DNA of 64,000 nucleotides from Corynebacterium suedekumii (GTDB lineage: Bacteria > Actinomycetota > Actinomycetes > Mycobacteriales > Mycobacteriaceae), in contig NZ_CP126970.1 of assembly GCF_030252185.1 (NCBI RefSeq), positions 310,001-374,000 of the forward strand, written 5' to 3'. The notes beneath the pieces were generated by a model. The model searched no databases, was not told the DNA's origin, and was given only the letters and a program-made list of their open reading frames with translations. This document shows positions 55,645-64,000 of this stretch, in pieces. The translations under genes and the position numbers were made by a program. Numbering within the stretch: the stretch's first letter is position 1; each line of letters begins with the position of its first letter.

Positions 55645-56285
55645 AGCTGAACAATGTGATCGAGGAGAAGTGGCGCCGAGAAGCCCGGGAGAAGCAGCGC
55701 GGAGTACAAGCTCGCGGGCAAAATGTCGCTTACCTTCGCGTTTCCAGCAAGGACCAGAACCTGGCCCGCCAGCGTGAAGCTATCGGCCAGGTCGATAGGG
55801 AGTTCATTGATGAGCTGTCAGCTCGTACGCGAGCACATCGTCCGGGCCTTGAAGACTGCATCGCCTATCTCCGCGACGGAGATGGCCTTCATGTTGCGTC
55901 GATTGACCGTCTGGCTCGGTCGTTGGTGGACCTCCGCAATGTTATCGACCAGATCACCGCGAAGGGCGCCACCGTCCATTTTCTCAAAGAGAATCTCACT
56001 TTCGCCCCGGATGGAGAAGACCCGCGTGCCACCCTCATGCTCGGTATTCTCGGCAGCTTTGCCGAGTTTGAGAGGGCGATCATCCGCGAGCGACAGGCCG
56101 AGGGGATCGCTCTGGCAAAGAAGGCCGGTCGCTACAAAGGTCGACCGAGGGCACTGACGGAAGTGCAGATCAAGCAAGCACACGAACGCGTACAGGCCGG
56201 CGAAGCCAGAACCTCCATCGCCAACGATCTTGGCGTGTCGCGTGCTACTCTCTACCGCGCACTCAGAAAGGACAAGAACCCATGA
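55645..56285 (+). CDS. Serine recombinase (resolvase/invertase), possibly 5'-truncated
   Basis: The catalytic domain is complete: VAYLRVSSKDQNLARQ with the nucleophile Ser, then IDRLARSLVDLRNVI and LGILGSFAEFERAIIRERQ. The C-terminal helix-turn-helix is RTSIANDLGVSRATLYRAL. The frame is open back into the IS end at 55644. GTG 55656 is a possible start, but an original N-terminus may be lost. The stop overlaps the next small gene (ATGA). Such recombinases resolve plasmid multimers or transposon cointegrates. Confidence 0.82.
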
Positions 56286-56404
56286 GCCAGCTACAGTTGT
56301 GGCAGGTCATCTTCCTAGTCCTACTCGCCCTGGTCGTCGTCGTGCGCATCCGTGAGCGTGGACTTATTGAGGGCATCCGGGTCTGCTGCTCGGTTGTCAC
56401 CTGA
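56282..56404 (+). CDS. 40-residue membrane microprotein coupled to the recombinase
   Basis: ATG 56282 overlaps the recombinase stop. The product has one strong hydrophobic helix (WQVIFLVLLALVVVV), then a basic stretch RIRERG and a Cys pair. The frame, beyond its TGA, continues into the replication-like remnant. It could be a true small protein or the edge of a broken gene. Confidence 0.35.
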   Translation: MSQLQLWQVIFLVLLALVVVVRIRERGLIEGIRVCCSVVT

Positions 56405-56419
56405 TCGTGCAGCAGACCC
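56379..56419. repeat. Perfect 11-bp inverted repeat
   Basis: GGGTCTGCTGC (56379-56389) and GCAGCAGACCC (56409-56419) flank a 19-base centre containing the TGA of the microprotein. It could be a recombination site, operator or terminator stem without T-run. Confidence 0.6.
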
Positions 56420-56650
56420 AACGGTAAAACTATCCGCGAAGTAGCCGAAGGAACTGGCCTGTCGACTGCGACAATCGAACGCTGGACATCTGCCTCTCGC
56501 GAATATTATCTAGCGCAGGCCAATGAAAAGCGCACCCGAGTCCAGGAGCTGCGAGCCAAAGGTCTATCTATCCGCGCTATTGCAACCAAAACAGGCTATT
56601 CAGTAGGAACGGTTCATCGATACGCGAAAGATATCGAAGCAAGCGCTTAA
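56405..56650 (+). pseudogene. C-terminal helix-turn-helix remnant, plasmid Rep-like
   Basis: An open frame of 81 codons without a start codon. It has two helix-turn-helix-like units: TIREVAEGTGLSTATIERWT and LSIRAIATKTGYSVGTVHRY. This double pattern resembles the C-termini of corynebacterial plasmid replication proteins. Together with the resolvase it suggests plasmid origin; the family call is from memory. Confidence 0.45.
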
Positions 56651-56654
56651 GACT

Positions 56655-56990
56655 CTAAGCTGTAGGAGCTTGCACAGACGCCGACCACAGATCGGGTTCT
56701 ATGGGTGGCGCAGTCCTGAGAAGTTGTAGAGATTCGCTTCCCATGAACAACAGTTCTTGCTGCTCAGCAGCAATACGATCGCCAATCGCCGATAATGCGA
56801 ACATCATCGATTGCATTGAATCGATTCCGCCCGAACTCAGGTTTACATCACCGTCTTCCAGGCCTTTTATAGACCAATTTGTAAACCAATCTTGTCCCTC
56901 TAGGACAGGTGCACTAACAAGGATCTCAATGCTGCTTCCATCAAGTTTTTGAAGAACTCGTTGAAGCACTGGAGTTTCGATAAAAGCCAT
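56655..56990 (-). CDS. Hypothetical protein, partner of the secreted Cys-bearing peptide
   Basis: A 111-residue soluble protein without signal peptide or cysteines. It starts MAFIETPVLQRVLQKLDG and has a WSIKGLEDGDVNLSSGGIDS centre. It lies 11 bases downstream of the secreted-peptide gene on the same strand. Perhaps a DUF6968-like protein. A role as immunity or chaperone partner is only suggested by position. Confidence 0.5.
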   Translation of the reverse strand: MAFIETPVLQRVLQKLDGSSIEILVSAPVLEGQDWFTNWSIKGLEDGDVNLSSGGIDSMQSMMFALSAIGDRIAAEQQELLFMGSESLQLLRTAPPIEPDLWSASVQAPTA

Positions 56991-57001
56991 GTGAGCTCTA
57001 C

Positions 57002-57262
57002 CTAGCGCAAGCAGTCAGCATACGTAGCCGCTGCTGCTGCCCAGCAAAGCGCACGGCCTGCTGGATGTGGAATCACTCGACACTTTCGGGAAAGGCTTTT
57101 ATACAACTTGTCGCAATTTTCTTTATGACCATAAGGAGTGAAGTTTGGATTAGAAACCAGCGAGACGTTTGAAACGGGCGCAGCACCGGCCGTGTGCATT
57201 CCGACGAAGAGAGTTGCGGCGCTAGTTGCGCAAATAGTGAGAACCCGCAGTTTGTGTCGCAT
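57002..57262 (-). CDS. Small secreted protein with four cysteines
   Basis: An 86-residue precursor. The Sec signal peptide (LRVLTICATSAATLFVGMHTAG) is probably cut after AGA, leaving about 58 residues. The mature part has four Cys (ENCDKLY, SRKCRVI, RALCWAA and ADCLR), enough for two disulfides. ATG 57262 has GGAGG 11 bases upstream; a longer frame extends into IS sequence and is not used. The role is unknown; size and chemistry would fit a bacteriocin-like or signalling peptide. Confidence 0.6.
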   Translation of the reverse strand: MRHKLRVLTICATSAATLFVGMHTAGAAPVSNVSLVSNPNFTPYGHKENCDKLYKSLSRKCRVIPHPAGRALCWAAAAATYADCLR

Positions 57263-57321
57263 GACAGAGAAGCCTCCAAAATTAGGTTTAGTGGATACCT
57301 GTAACAATAGTTGATCCCAGC

Positions 57322-58164
57322 GGTGCTGTTGCAAAGTTGGGGCAGTAGAAAGACCTGCGTGAAATAATCACAGCCATGGGCATCTTCTCCGGTCGTCATT
57401 TCCCCCGTGAAATCATCCTGTGGGCGGTCCGGTGGTACTGCCGCTACGGGGTGAGCTACCGCGATCTGGAAGAAATGATGACCGAACGCGGCGTACCGGT
57501 CGATCACAGCACCATCTACCGCTGGGTCCAGAAATATGCTCCTGAGCTGGACAAGCAGACCCGGTGGTACCGACAAGTCCCGGATTGGCAGGCCCGGTCC
57601 TGGCGGGTGGACGAGACCTATATCCGGGTCGGGGGAAAGTGGTGCTACCTCTATCGGGCCATCACCGCGGGCGGGCATACCCTGGATTTTTACCTGTCCC
57701 CAAAGCGTAACGTCGCCGCAGCGAAGCGTTTCCTGGCCAAGACCCTGAGGTCGAACACGATAACCGGGTTCCCGCGGGTGATCAACACCGATAAAGCACC
57801 CTCCCTGGCCAGGGCAATCGCCGAGTTGAAGTCAGAGGGAATCTGCCCGCAGACCGTGGAACACCGGCAGGTGAAATACCTCAATAACGTCATTGAAGGA
57901 GATCATGGGCGGCTGAAACGGATCCTCGGACCGAAGGGGGCGTTCAAAAACCGGACCTCGGCGTACCGGACGTTGAAAGGGATGGAAGCGATGCACTCAT
58001 TACGGAAAGGCCAGGGAGCGATGTTTGCCTACGGGCAACCGAACCCGGATGCGGTGATCGTCAGCCGGGTGTTCGAGGCTGCCTGAGAACGCCGACCCGC
58101 AGCGAGCATCAGAGGATGAAGACTGGGTCGTCACGGCTCTCCGCCTGAAGTTTGCAACAGCACC
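57322..58164 (+). mobile_element. IS1628-like (IS6 family) element, full-length copy H
   Basis: An 843-bp copy. The left 40 bases differ slightly from copies B and G (ggggcagtagaaag). Flanks ATCCCAGC and AGTTTGAG do not match. It is inverted relative to copy G; the two enclose the recombinase and small-gene cargo. Confidence 0.9.
57376..58086 (+). CDS. IS6-family transposase (copy H)
   Basis: 236 residues, the same as copy G apart from Leu-to-Val in the YGVSYRD segment. ATG start and DDE residues are intact. Confidence 0.9.
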   Translation: MGIFSGRHFPREIILWAVRWYCRYGVSYRDLEEMMTERGVPVDHSTIYRWVQKYAPELDKQTRWYRQVPDWQARSWRVDETYIRVGGKWCYLYRAITAGGHTLDFYLSPKRNVAAAKRFLAKTLRSNTITGFPRVINTDKAPSLARAIAELKSEGICPQTVEHRQVKYLNNVIEGDHGRLKRILGPKGAFKNRTSAYRTLKGMEAMHSLRKGQGAMFAYGQPNPDAVIVSRVFEAA

Positions 58165-58187
58165 AGTTTGAGCTCTGAATCCGCCAG

Positions 58188-58228
58188 GATGCGCGGACCT
58201 GGGACCAGGTGGTGCAGATCCGCGCATC
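58188..58228. terminator. Stem-loop in the stretch left of IS21 copy 2
   Basis: GATGCGCGGA (58188-58197) pairs with TCCGCGCATC (58219-58228). In the pre-insertion sequence it would lie about 20 bases past the rlmB stop on the minus strand, so it is probably the rlmB terminator separated by the IS. Confidence 0.5.
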
Positions 58229-58403
58229 TGGCTCAATCTGGCTGAATATTCGCTTCACTGGGGTCCACCGGTCGTGTGTCCGGGGGCCGGCAGGCTGAGG
58301 AGACATTCGTAGACGTCGGGGCCACTCGTGGTGCGCTCGGGGGCCACCACGCTTACGCTTCCTCCGCCGTGTGTATAGGGCACACGGCGGAAGGAGCAAG
58401 CCA

Positions 58404-59966
58404 ATGGTACGAAAGATCAGAGCGAAGCTGATACTCCAGCTACGCTCCGAAGGTCTGTCAGGACGCACGATCGCCGCGTCACAGGGCATGTCCCGAAAAA
58501 GCATCACCGCCGTGCTTGAAGCCGCAGACGCAGCTGGTGCGAGCTGGGATGATGTCGCTGAGCGTCCCGAGGACGAAGTCTATGACCTGCTGTTCCCGGG
58601 CCGGGGTCAGCACCACAGCGTGTTCGCCCAGCCGGATTGGGAAACAGTCCACCGGGAACTCGCCCGGGTCGGGGTGACACTGAAGCTGCTGCACGGCGAG
58701 TACACCGACAGGTGTGCGGCCACCGGTGCCCCGGCGATGGGTTACGACCGGTTCTGTCGGACCTACCAGCGCCACGTCCTGGTCACCGGGGCGGCATCGA
58801 GGGTCGGACACAAGGCCGCCCAGAGCGTTGAGGTCGACTGGTCCGGACCGACGATGACACTGTTTGACCCGGTCAACGCCACCCCGAGGCCGGTGTACCT
58901 GTTCGTCGGGTGCCTGCCGTTCAGCCGCTACTCGTTCGTCTACCCGAGTCTGGACATGACGCAGGAGTCCTGGCTGCGGGCTCATGTCGCGATGTTCGAG
59001 GCCTTCGGCGGTTCAGTGCCGCGGATCGTGCCTGACAACCTCAAGACCGGGGTGATCACACATCCCCGCGACGGCGAGGTTGTGCTCAACGATGCATACC
59101 GGGAGATGGCCGCACATTACTCGGCCGCGGTGTTACCCGGGCGGGTTCGGAAGGCGAAGGACAAGCCCAGCGTGGAAAACACCGTGTGGCATGTGGCGAT
59201 GCGGGTCATAGCCCAGCTGCGCGACCAGCAGTTCACATCCCTTCCGGAGCTGACAGCCGCGGTCACCGGCCAGGTCGCGGCCTACAACCGGGAGCCGTTC
59301 CAGAAGCGGGATGGCTCCCGGGCCAGTGTGTTCACCACCGAAGAACAGCCCCTGCTGACCGGGCTGCCGCAGGTCGCCTATGAGATCAGCCGGTGGATCT
59401 ACGGTCGCCGTGTCGGACGCAACGGGCACGTTGTGTGGGAGAAGAACTTCTACTCCGTACCGGTCACCCACATCGGCACGGGTGTGGATCTGCGGATCAC
59501 CGACCGGGTCCTGCAGGTCTACTCCGGCCAGCAGCGGCTGAGCAGCCACCTGCTGTTGCCCGAGGGCTCAGCGAATCAGTACCGCACCAACGACGCTGAT
59601 CTGCCGGCCGGGGAGCGCTACCAACCCTGGGATGCCCCGCGTGTACGGGAGTGGGCGGGCCGGGTCGGCCCGTCCGCGACAGTGGTGGTCAACCGGATCT
59701 TCGAGTCCGTCGCCGTCGACGAGCAGGGCCTGAATGCCGCACTGGCGGTGCTGCGGTTGACTCGGCGGTATTCCGCCGAGCGGGTCGAGGATGCCTGCCG
59801 GCTGGCACTGGCCGGGCATGTCCGGTCCCCGCGCTATGTGCACCTGCACCCGATCCTGGTCACGGGGCAGGATCAGGCCGCCCGGCAGCGCCCACCCCGG
59901 GGGGAACCGGTGGAGGAAGGCGGATTTGTCCGCGGTGCGGACTACTACGCAGGAGGAGACCAGTGA
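58404..59966 (+). CDS. IS21 transposase IstA (copy 2)
   Basis: 520 residues, the same architecture as copy 1 with a few substitutions (for example AAGASWDDV, VTGQVAAYNRE). DDE motifs EVDWSGP, IVPDNLK and SVENTVW are intact. ATG 58404 has the same GGAAGGAG site. Confidence 0.9.
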   Translation: MVRKIRAKLILQLRSEGLSGRTIAASQGMSRKSITAVLEAADAAGASWDDVAERPEDEVYDLLFPGRGQHHSVFAQPDWETVHRELARVGVTLKLLHGEYTDRCAATGAPAMGYDRFCRTYQRHVLVTGAASRVGHKAAQSVEVDWSGPTMTLFDPVNATPRPVYLFVGCLPFSRYSFVYPSLDMTQESWLRAHVAMFEAFGGSVPRIVPDNLKTGVITHPRDGEVVLNDAYREMAAHYSAAVLPGRVRKAKDKPSVENTVWHVAMRVIAQLRDQQFTSLPELTAAVTGQVAAYNREPFQKRDGSRASVFTTEEQPLLTGLPQVAYEISRWIYGRRVGRNGHVVWEKNFYSVPVTHIGTGVDLRITDRVLQVYSGQQRLSSHLLLPEGSANQYRTNDADLPAGERYQPWDAPRVREWAGRVGPSATVVVNRIFESVAVDEQGLNAALAVLRLTRRYSAERVEDACRLALAGHVRSPRYVHLHPILVTGQDQAARQRPPRGEPVEEGGFVRGADYYAGGDQ

Positions 59967-60709
59967 GCGGTATCGACATGGAAACCAAACGCAAGCTGCG
60001 CGACATGGGTGCCACCGCCCTGCTGGAGGCCATCGACGCCGAAGACGAGAACCTCGTCCTGGGGATGGGGTTCGAGGAGAGGCTGCGTCTTATCGTCGAT
60101 GAGGCGTACGCCACCTTCACCCACGGCAAGGTCGACGGGTTGATCCGCCGGGCCGGCCTGCGCTATCCGGCAGCTGACCTGCGTCGGATCGACCTGGTCG
60201 AGCAACGCGGCCTGGATCGTAACCTGCTGGCCACCTTGGCGACCTGCGGGTTCATCGAACGTCACCAGAACGTGGTGTTCCAGGGTTTCACCGGGTCGGG
60301 GAAGTCCTACCTGGGGTGCGCGCTGGCGAAACAGGCCTGCCAGCACCGGTACCGGGCGCACTACATCCGGATGCCGGATCTGGAGGAAGCCTGGGCCACC
60401 GCACGCGACAAGCCCCAGGGGACAACGAAGTTCCTGAAGAAGTACGCCGCCTTTACCGTCCTCGTCATCGATGAGTGGCTGCTGGATCATCCGGATGAGG
60501 GGATGCGCAGCATGCTGCTGGAACTGCTGGAGCGTCGTTACGACTCTGCGTCGACGGTGTTCTGCACCCAGTACGCGAAGAAGGACTGGCATCAACGGCT
60601 CGGATCCGGGGTGCATGCCGATGCGATCATGGACCGGATCGTCCACAACACCATCTGGGTGGACACCGGCACCCACAACATGCGGGAGCACATCACGATG
60701 AGTCAGTAG
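59963..60709 (+). CDS. IS21 helper ATPase IstB (copy 2)
   Basis: 248 residues, Walker A GFTGSGKSYLG and Walker B VLVIDEWLLD. It starts with GTG overlapping the istA stop (GTGA), where copy 1 uses ATG. Confidence 0.9.
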   Translation: MSGIDMETKRKLRDMGATALLEAIDAEDENLVLGMGFEERLRLIVDEAYATFTHGKVDGLIRRAGLRYPAADLRRIDLVEQRGLDRNLLATLATCGFIERHQNVVFQGFTGSGKSYLGCALAKQACQHRYRAHYIRMPDLEEAWATARDKPQGTTKFLKKYAAFTVLVIDEWLLDHPDEGMRSMLLELLERRYDSASTVFCTQYAKKDWHQRLGSGVHADAIMDRIVHNTIWVDTGTHNMREHITMSQ

Positions 60710-60834
60710 GAAACACCCAGCGCCGGCCGGTGGCCCCCGTCCCTACGGCCGCCGGCCCCCACGGGCACTATCGCTGGCCCTCAACCACACGATCGGGTGG
60801 CCTTCACACCTGCGAATACTCAATCTGGCGGGCC

Positions 60835-61773
60835 CTACTTCGCGCGGCGCTGGCGGGCGAACTCGGAGAGCACGACGCCGGCGGCGACGGAGGCGTTGAG
60901 CGACTCGACCCAGCCGACCATGGGGACGGACATGATGACATCGCAGTTCTCGCGGACCAGGCGGGAGATGCCCTTGCCCTCGGAACCGACGACGATGACG
61001 ACGGGGTCGGTGCCGCCGTCGTAGGTGTCCAGGGTGTGCTCGCCGCCGGCGTCGAGGCCGACGACCTGGTAGCCGTTCTTCTTGAACTCCTGGATCGTGC
61101 GGGTGAGGTTGGTCTCGCGGGCGACGGGCAGGCGGGCGGCGGTGCCGGCGGAGGTCCGCCAGGTCACGGCGGTGACGGCCGCGGAACGGCGCTCCGGGAT
61201 GACCACGCCGTGACCTCCGAAGGCGGCGACGGAGCGGATGACGGCGCCGAGGTTGCGGGGGTCGGTGATGTTGTCGAGGATGACGAACATGCCCGGCTCG
61301 GGGTTGTCGGCGGCCGCGGCGATGAGCGAGTGGACGTCGGTGTACTTGTAGGGCGGGATCTGCAGGCCGATGCCCTGGTGGAGGCCGTTGCCGGTCATCT
61401 TGTCCAGCTCGAAGCGAGGGACCTCGATGGTGGGGATGCCCCGGGAGGCGGCGATGGTGGCGGCTTCGGAGAGGCGGTCGTCGGCACCCGTGCCCTCGGC
61501 GACGAAGAGGGCGGAGGCGGGCACCTTCGCGTGGAGGCACTCGATGACGGGGTTGCGGCCGACGACGAGTTCGGTGGTCTCCTCCTTGACGTGGCGGCCG
61601 CGGGCGCGTCGTTCGGCCTCCTTCTTGCGCTTGTGGGCGGCGTGGTAGACGCGGTCCTCGGCCTTGGGCGTGGGGCCCTTGCCCTTGAGGCCACGGCGGG
61701 CCTGGCCGCCGGAGCCCTTGACGGCGCCCTTCTTGTTGGTCTTGCGTACCCCGGGTCGTCCCTGGTGAGCCAT
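60835..61773 (-). CDS. rlmB: 23S rRNA 2'-O-ribose methyltransferase, RlmB/TrmH type
   Basis: A 312-residue SpoU-class methyltransferase modifying a guanosine of 23S rRNA. A basic N-terminal extension ([16 protein letters not shown]) precedes the substrate-binding domain [16 protein letters not shown] and the knotted SAM-binding core with [29 protein letters not shown] and [18 protein letters not shown] 61773 is the natural start; a longer open frame upstream overlaps cysS and is not used. It lies 8 bases after cysS. Confidence 0.93.
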   Translation of the reverse strand: MAHQGRPGVRKTNKKGAVKGSGGQARRGLKGKGPTPKAEDRVYHAAHKRKKEAERRARGRHVKEETTELVVGRNPVIECLHAKVPASALFVAEGTGADDRLSEAATIAASRGIPTIEVPRFELDKMTGNGLHQGIGLQIPPYKYTDVHSLIAAAADNPEPGMFVILDNITDPRNLGAVIRSVAAFGGHGVVIPERRSAAVTAVTWRTSAGTAARLPVARETNLTRTIQEFKKNGYQVVGLDAGGEHTLDTYDGGTDPVVIVVGSEGKGISRLVRENCDVIMSVPMVGWVESLNASVAAGVVLSEFARQRRAK

Positions 61774-61781
61774 GTGATTCC

Positions 61782-63173
<1,392 letters not shown>

Positions 63174-63183
63174 GGCGCCCAGT

Positions 63184-63936
63184 CTAGCGGCGGGGCTGGT
63201 GGGCCTCGATGAATCGGTAGTACTCGAGGTCGTGGAGGCGGGAGGCGGCGGCCTCGTCGACGATGACGGTGGCGTACTCGTGCAGCTGGAGCACCGACGC
63301 CGGGCAGGAGGCGGTGACCGGCCCCTCGACCAGCTTGTGCACCGCGTCGGCCTTCCCTGCGCCGGTGGCGAGCAGCAGCAGGTGGCCGGCGCGTCGGATG
63401 GTGCCCAGGCCCTGGGTGAGGACGTGGATGGGGACCTCGTCGGCGGAGTCGAAGAAGCGGGCGTTGTCGGCGACGGTCTGCGGGTGCAGGGTCTTCATCC
63501 GGGTGCGTGACGCGAGGGAGGAGCCGGGTTCGTTGAAGCCGACGTGACCGTTGGTGCCCACCCCCAGCAGCTGGATGTCCACGCCGCCGGCGGCGGTGAT
63601 GGCGTCCTCGTAGGCCTGGCCGCCCTGCTCGGGGTCGGGACCGTGGACCGCCTCGTCGGGGATGTCGACGTGGGAGGTGAACTCGCGGCGGATGGTGCGG
63701 TGGTAGCTCTGCTCGTGGTCGCGGGGCAGGCCGATGTACTCGTCGAGGAGGAACGCACGGCAGTCGGCGAAGCTGACCTCGCCGGCGTCGTAGCGGCGGA
63801 TGAGTTCGCGGTAGGTGGCCACGGGGGTGGAGCCGGTGGCCAGGCCGAGGGTGGCGCCCCGGCGGGCGAAGTCGGCGAGGATGTCGGCGGCGGCGACGGC
63901 CACGTCGGTGGCGGTGGGGCGGAGGAGGATGTCCAC
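63184..63936 (-). CDS. nagB: Glucosamine-6-phosphate deaminase
   Basis: Converts glucosamine 6-phosphate to fructose 6-phosphate and ammonia. The 250-residue protein has [11 protein letters not shown], the catalytic LLDEYIGL and [15 protein letters not shown]. It follows nagA by 12 bases, giving a GlcNAc-use operon. Confidence 0.95.
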   Translation of the reverse strand: MDILLRPTATDVAVAAADILADFARRGATLGLATGSTPVATYRELIRRYDAGEVSFADCRAFLLDEYIGLPRDHEQSYHRTIRREFTSHVDIPDEAVHGPDPEQGGQAYEDAITAAGGVDIQLLGVGTNGHVGFNEPGSSLASRTRMKTLHPQTVADNARFFDSADEVPIHVLTQGLGTIRRAGHLLLLATGAGKADAVHKLVEGPVTASCPASVLQLHEYATVIVDEAAASRLHDLEYYRFIEAHQPRR

Positions 63937-63948
63937 TGTCGGGTGTCC

Positions 63949-64000
63949 TTAACGGTTGTCGGTGATGATCTCGCCGCCGGCTACGACGAGCATGACCTGT
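63949..64000 (-). CDS. nagA: N-acetylglucosamine-6-phosphate deacetylase, C-terminus only
   Basis: The last 16 residues (VMLVVAGGEIITDNR and stop) are visible before the window edge. They match the usual end of amidohydrolase-type NagA, and the position before nagB supports the call. NagA removes the acetyl group from GlcNAc 6-phosphate. Confidence 0.65.
   Translation of the reverse strand, partial: QVMLVVAGGEIITDNR

Larger units (their letters stand above)
58243..60822 (+). mobile_element. IS21-family element, copy 2 (2580 bp)
   Basis: Same ends and length as copy 1. The duplication AATCTGGC (58235-58242 and 60823-60830) shows a simple insertion just downstream of rlmB. The coding sequence differs from copy 1 at many silent sites, so the two are not a recent duplication. 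It forms the right edge of the island. Confidence 0.93.

Noticed and set aside
54802..58164. IS1628-like copies G and H as a composite transposon around the recombinase
   Set aside because: The outer flanks (CCTGGCCG and AGTTTGAG) differ and no duplication is seen. It may be mobile but cannot be shown.

Overview
The window looks like a chromosomal segment of a high-GC Corynebacterium. The evidence is gene content and order that match what I remember of the C. glutamicum chromosome: purB, purD, a PhoRS-type two-component pair, a TipA-type MerR gene, pyruvate:quinone oxidoreductase, a CgmA/CgmR-like exporter and regulator, meso-diaminopimelate dehydrogenase, thrE, otsA, a META lipoprotein, otsB and an IpsA-type LacI regulator, with rlmB, cysS, nagB and nagA at the far end. 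Many genes have a TANNNT -10 box 6-8 bases before an ATG or GTG, which fits the leaderless transcription common in this genus. The species cannot be fixed from the sequence.

Layout. Bases 1-23092 are ordinary core genome: purine synthesis, signal transduction, pyruvate oxidation, efflux, the DAP pathway, threonine export and trehalose synthesis. Bases 23093-60822 form an island of about 38 kb built from nested insertion sequences. It holds one ISL3 element, two inverted IS3 copies of 1316 bp, four IS21-type elements (two near-identical 2580-bp copies, one with a fused IstAB, one decayed), three full 843-bp IS6/IS1628-like copies plus five fragments or mini-derivatives, and a transposon with IS481-type ends that carries passenger genes. 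Cargo between the insertions includes a TetR gene with a split lipase-like hydrolase, a polysaccharide flippase, several small hypothetical or secreted proteins, a two-component system with an ABC exporter of lower GC, an excisionase-type antitoxin with a PIN toxin, a DUF981 membrane protein pair, a secreted beta-carbonic anhydrase, a serine recombinase with a replication-protein-like remnant, and a secreted cysteine-bearing small protein with a partner. From 60835 the core genome resumes (rlmB, cysS, nagB, nagA), all leftward.

Several insertion events can be reconstructed to the base from target duplications: IS3 copy 1 in the hydrolase (CAG), IS3 copy 2 in an IS1628 copy (AAC), IS21 copy 1 in the PIN toxin (CCTAC) and IS21 copy 2 downstream of rlmB (AATCTGGC). 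The IS1628-like copies and the ISL3 element lack matching flanks, which suggests deletions or replicon fusions after insertion.

The most unusual points are: an exporter and its TetR repressor in one reading frame behind a CgmR-like operator; OtsB fused to a DinB/TIGR03086-like domain; IstA and IstB fused through a G6 run; a mobile unit with IS481-type ends carrying a TipA-type regulator and a putative metalloprotease behind a 19-bp-spacer promoter; and a two-gene locus for a secreted cysteine-bearing peptide.
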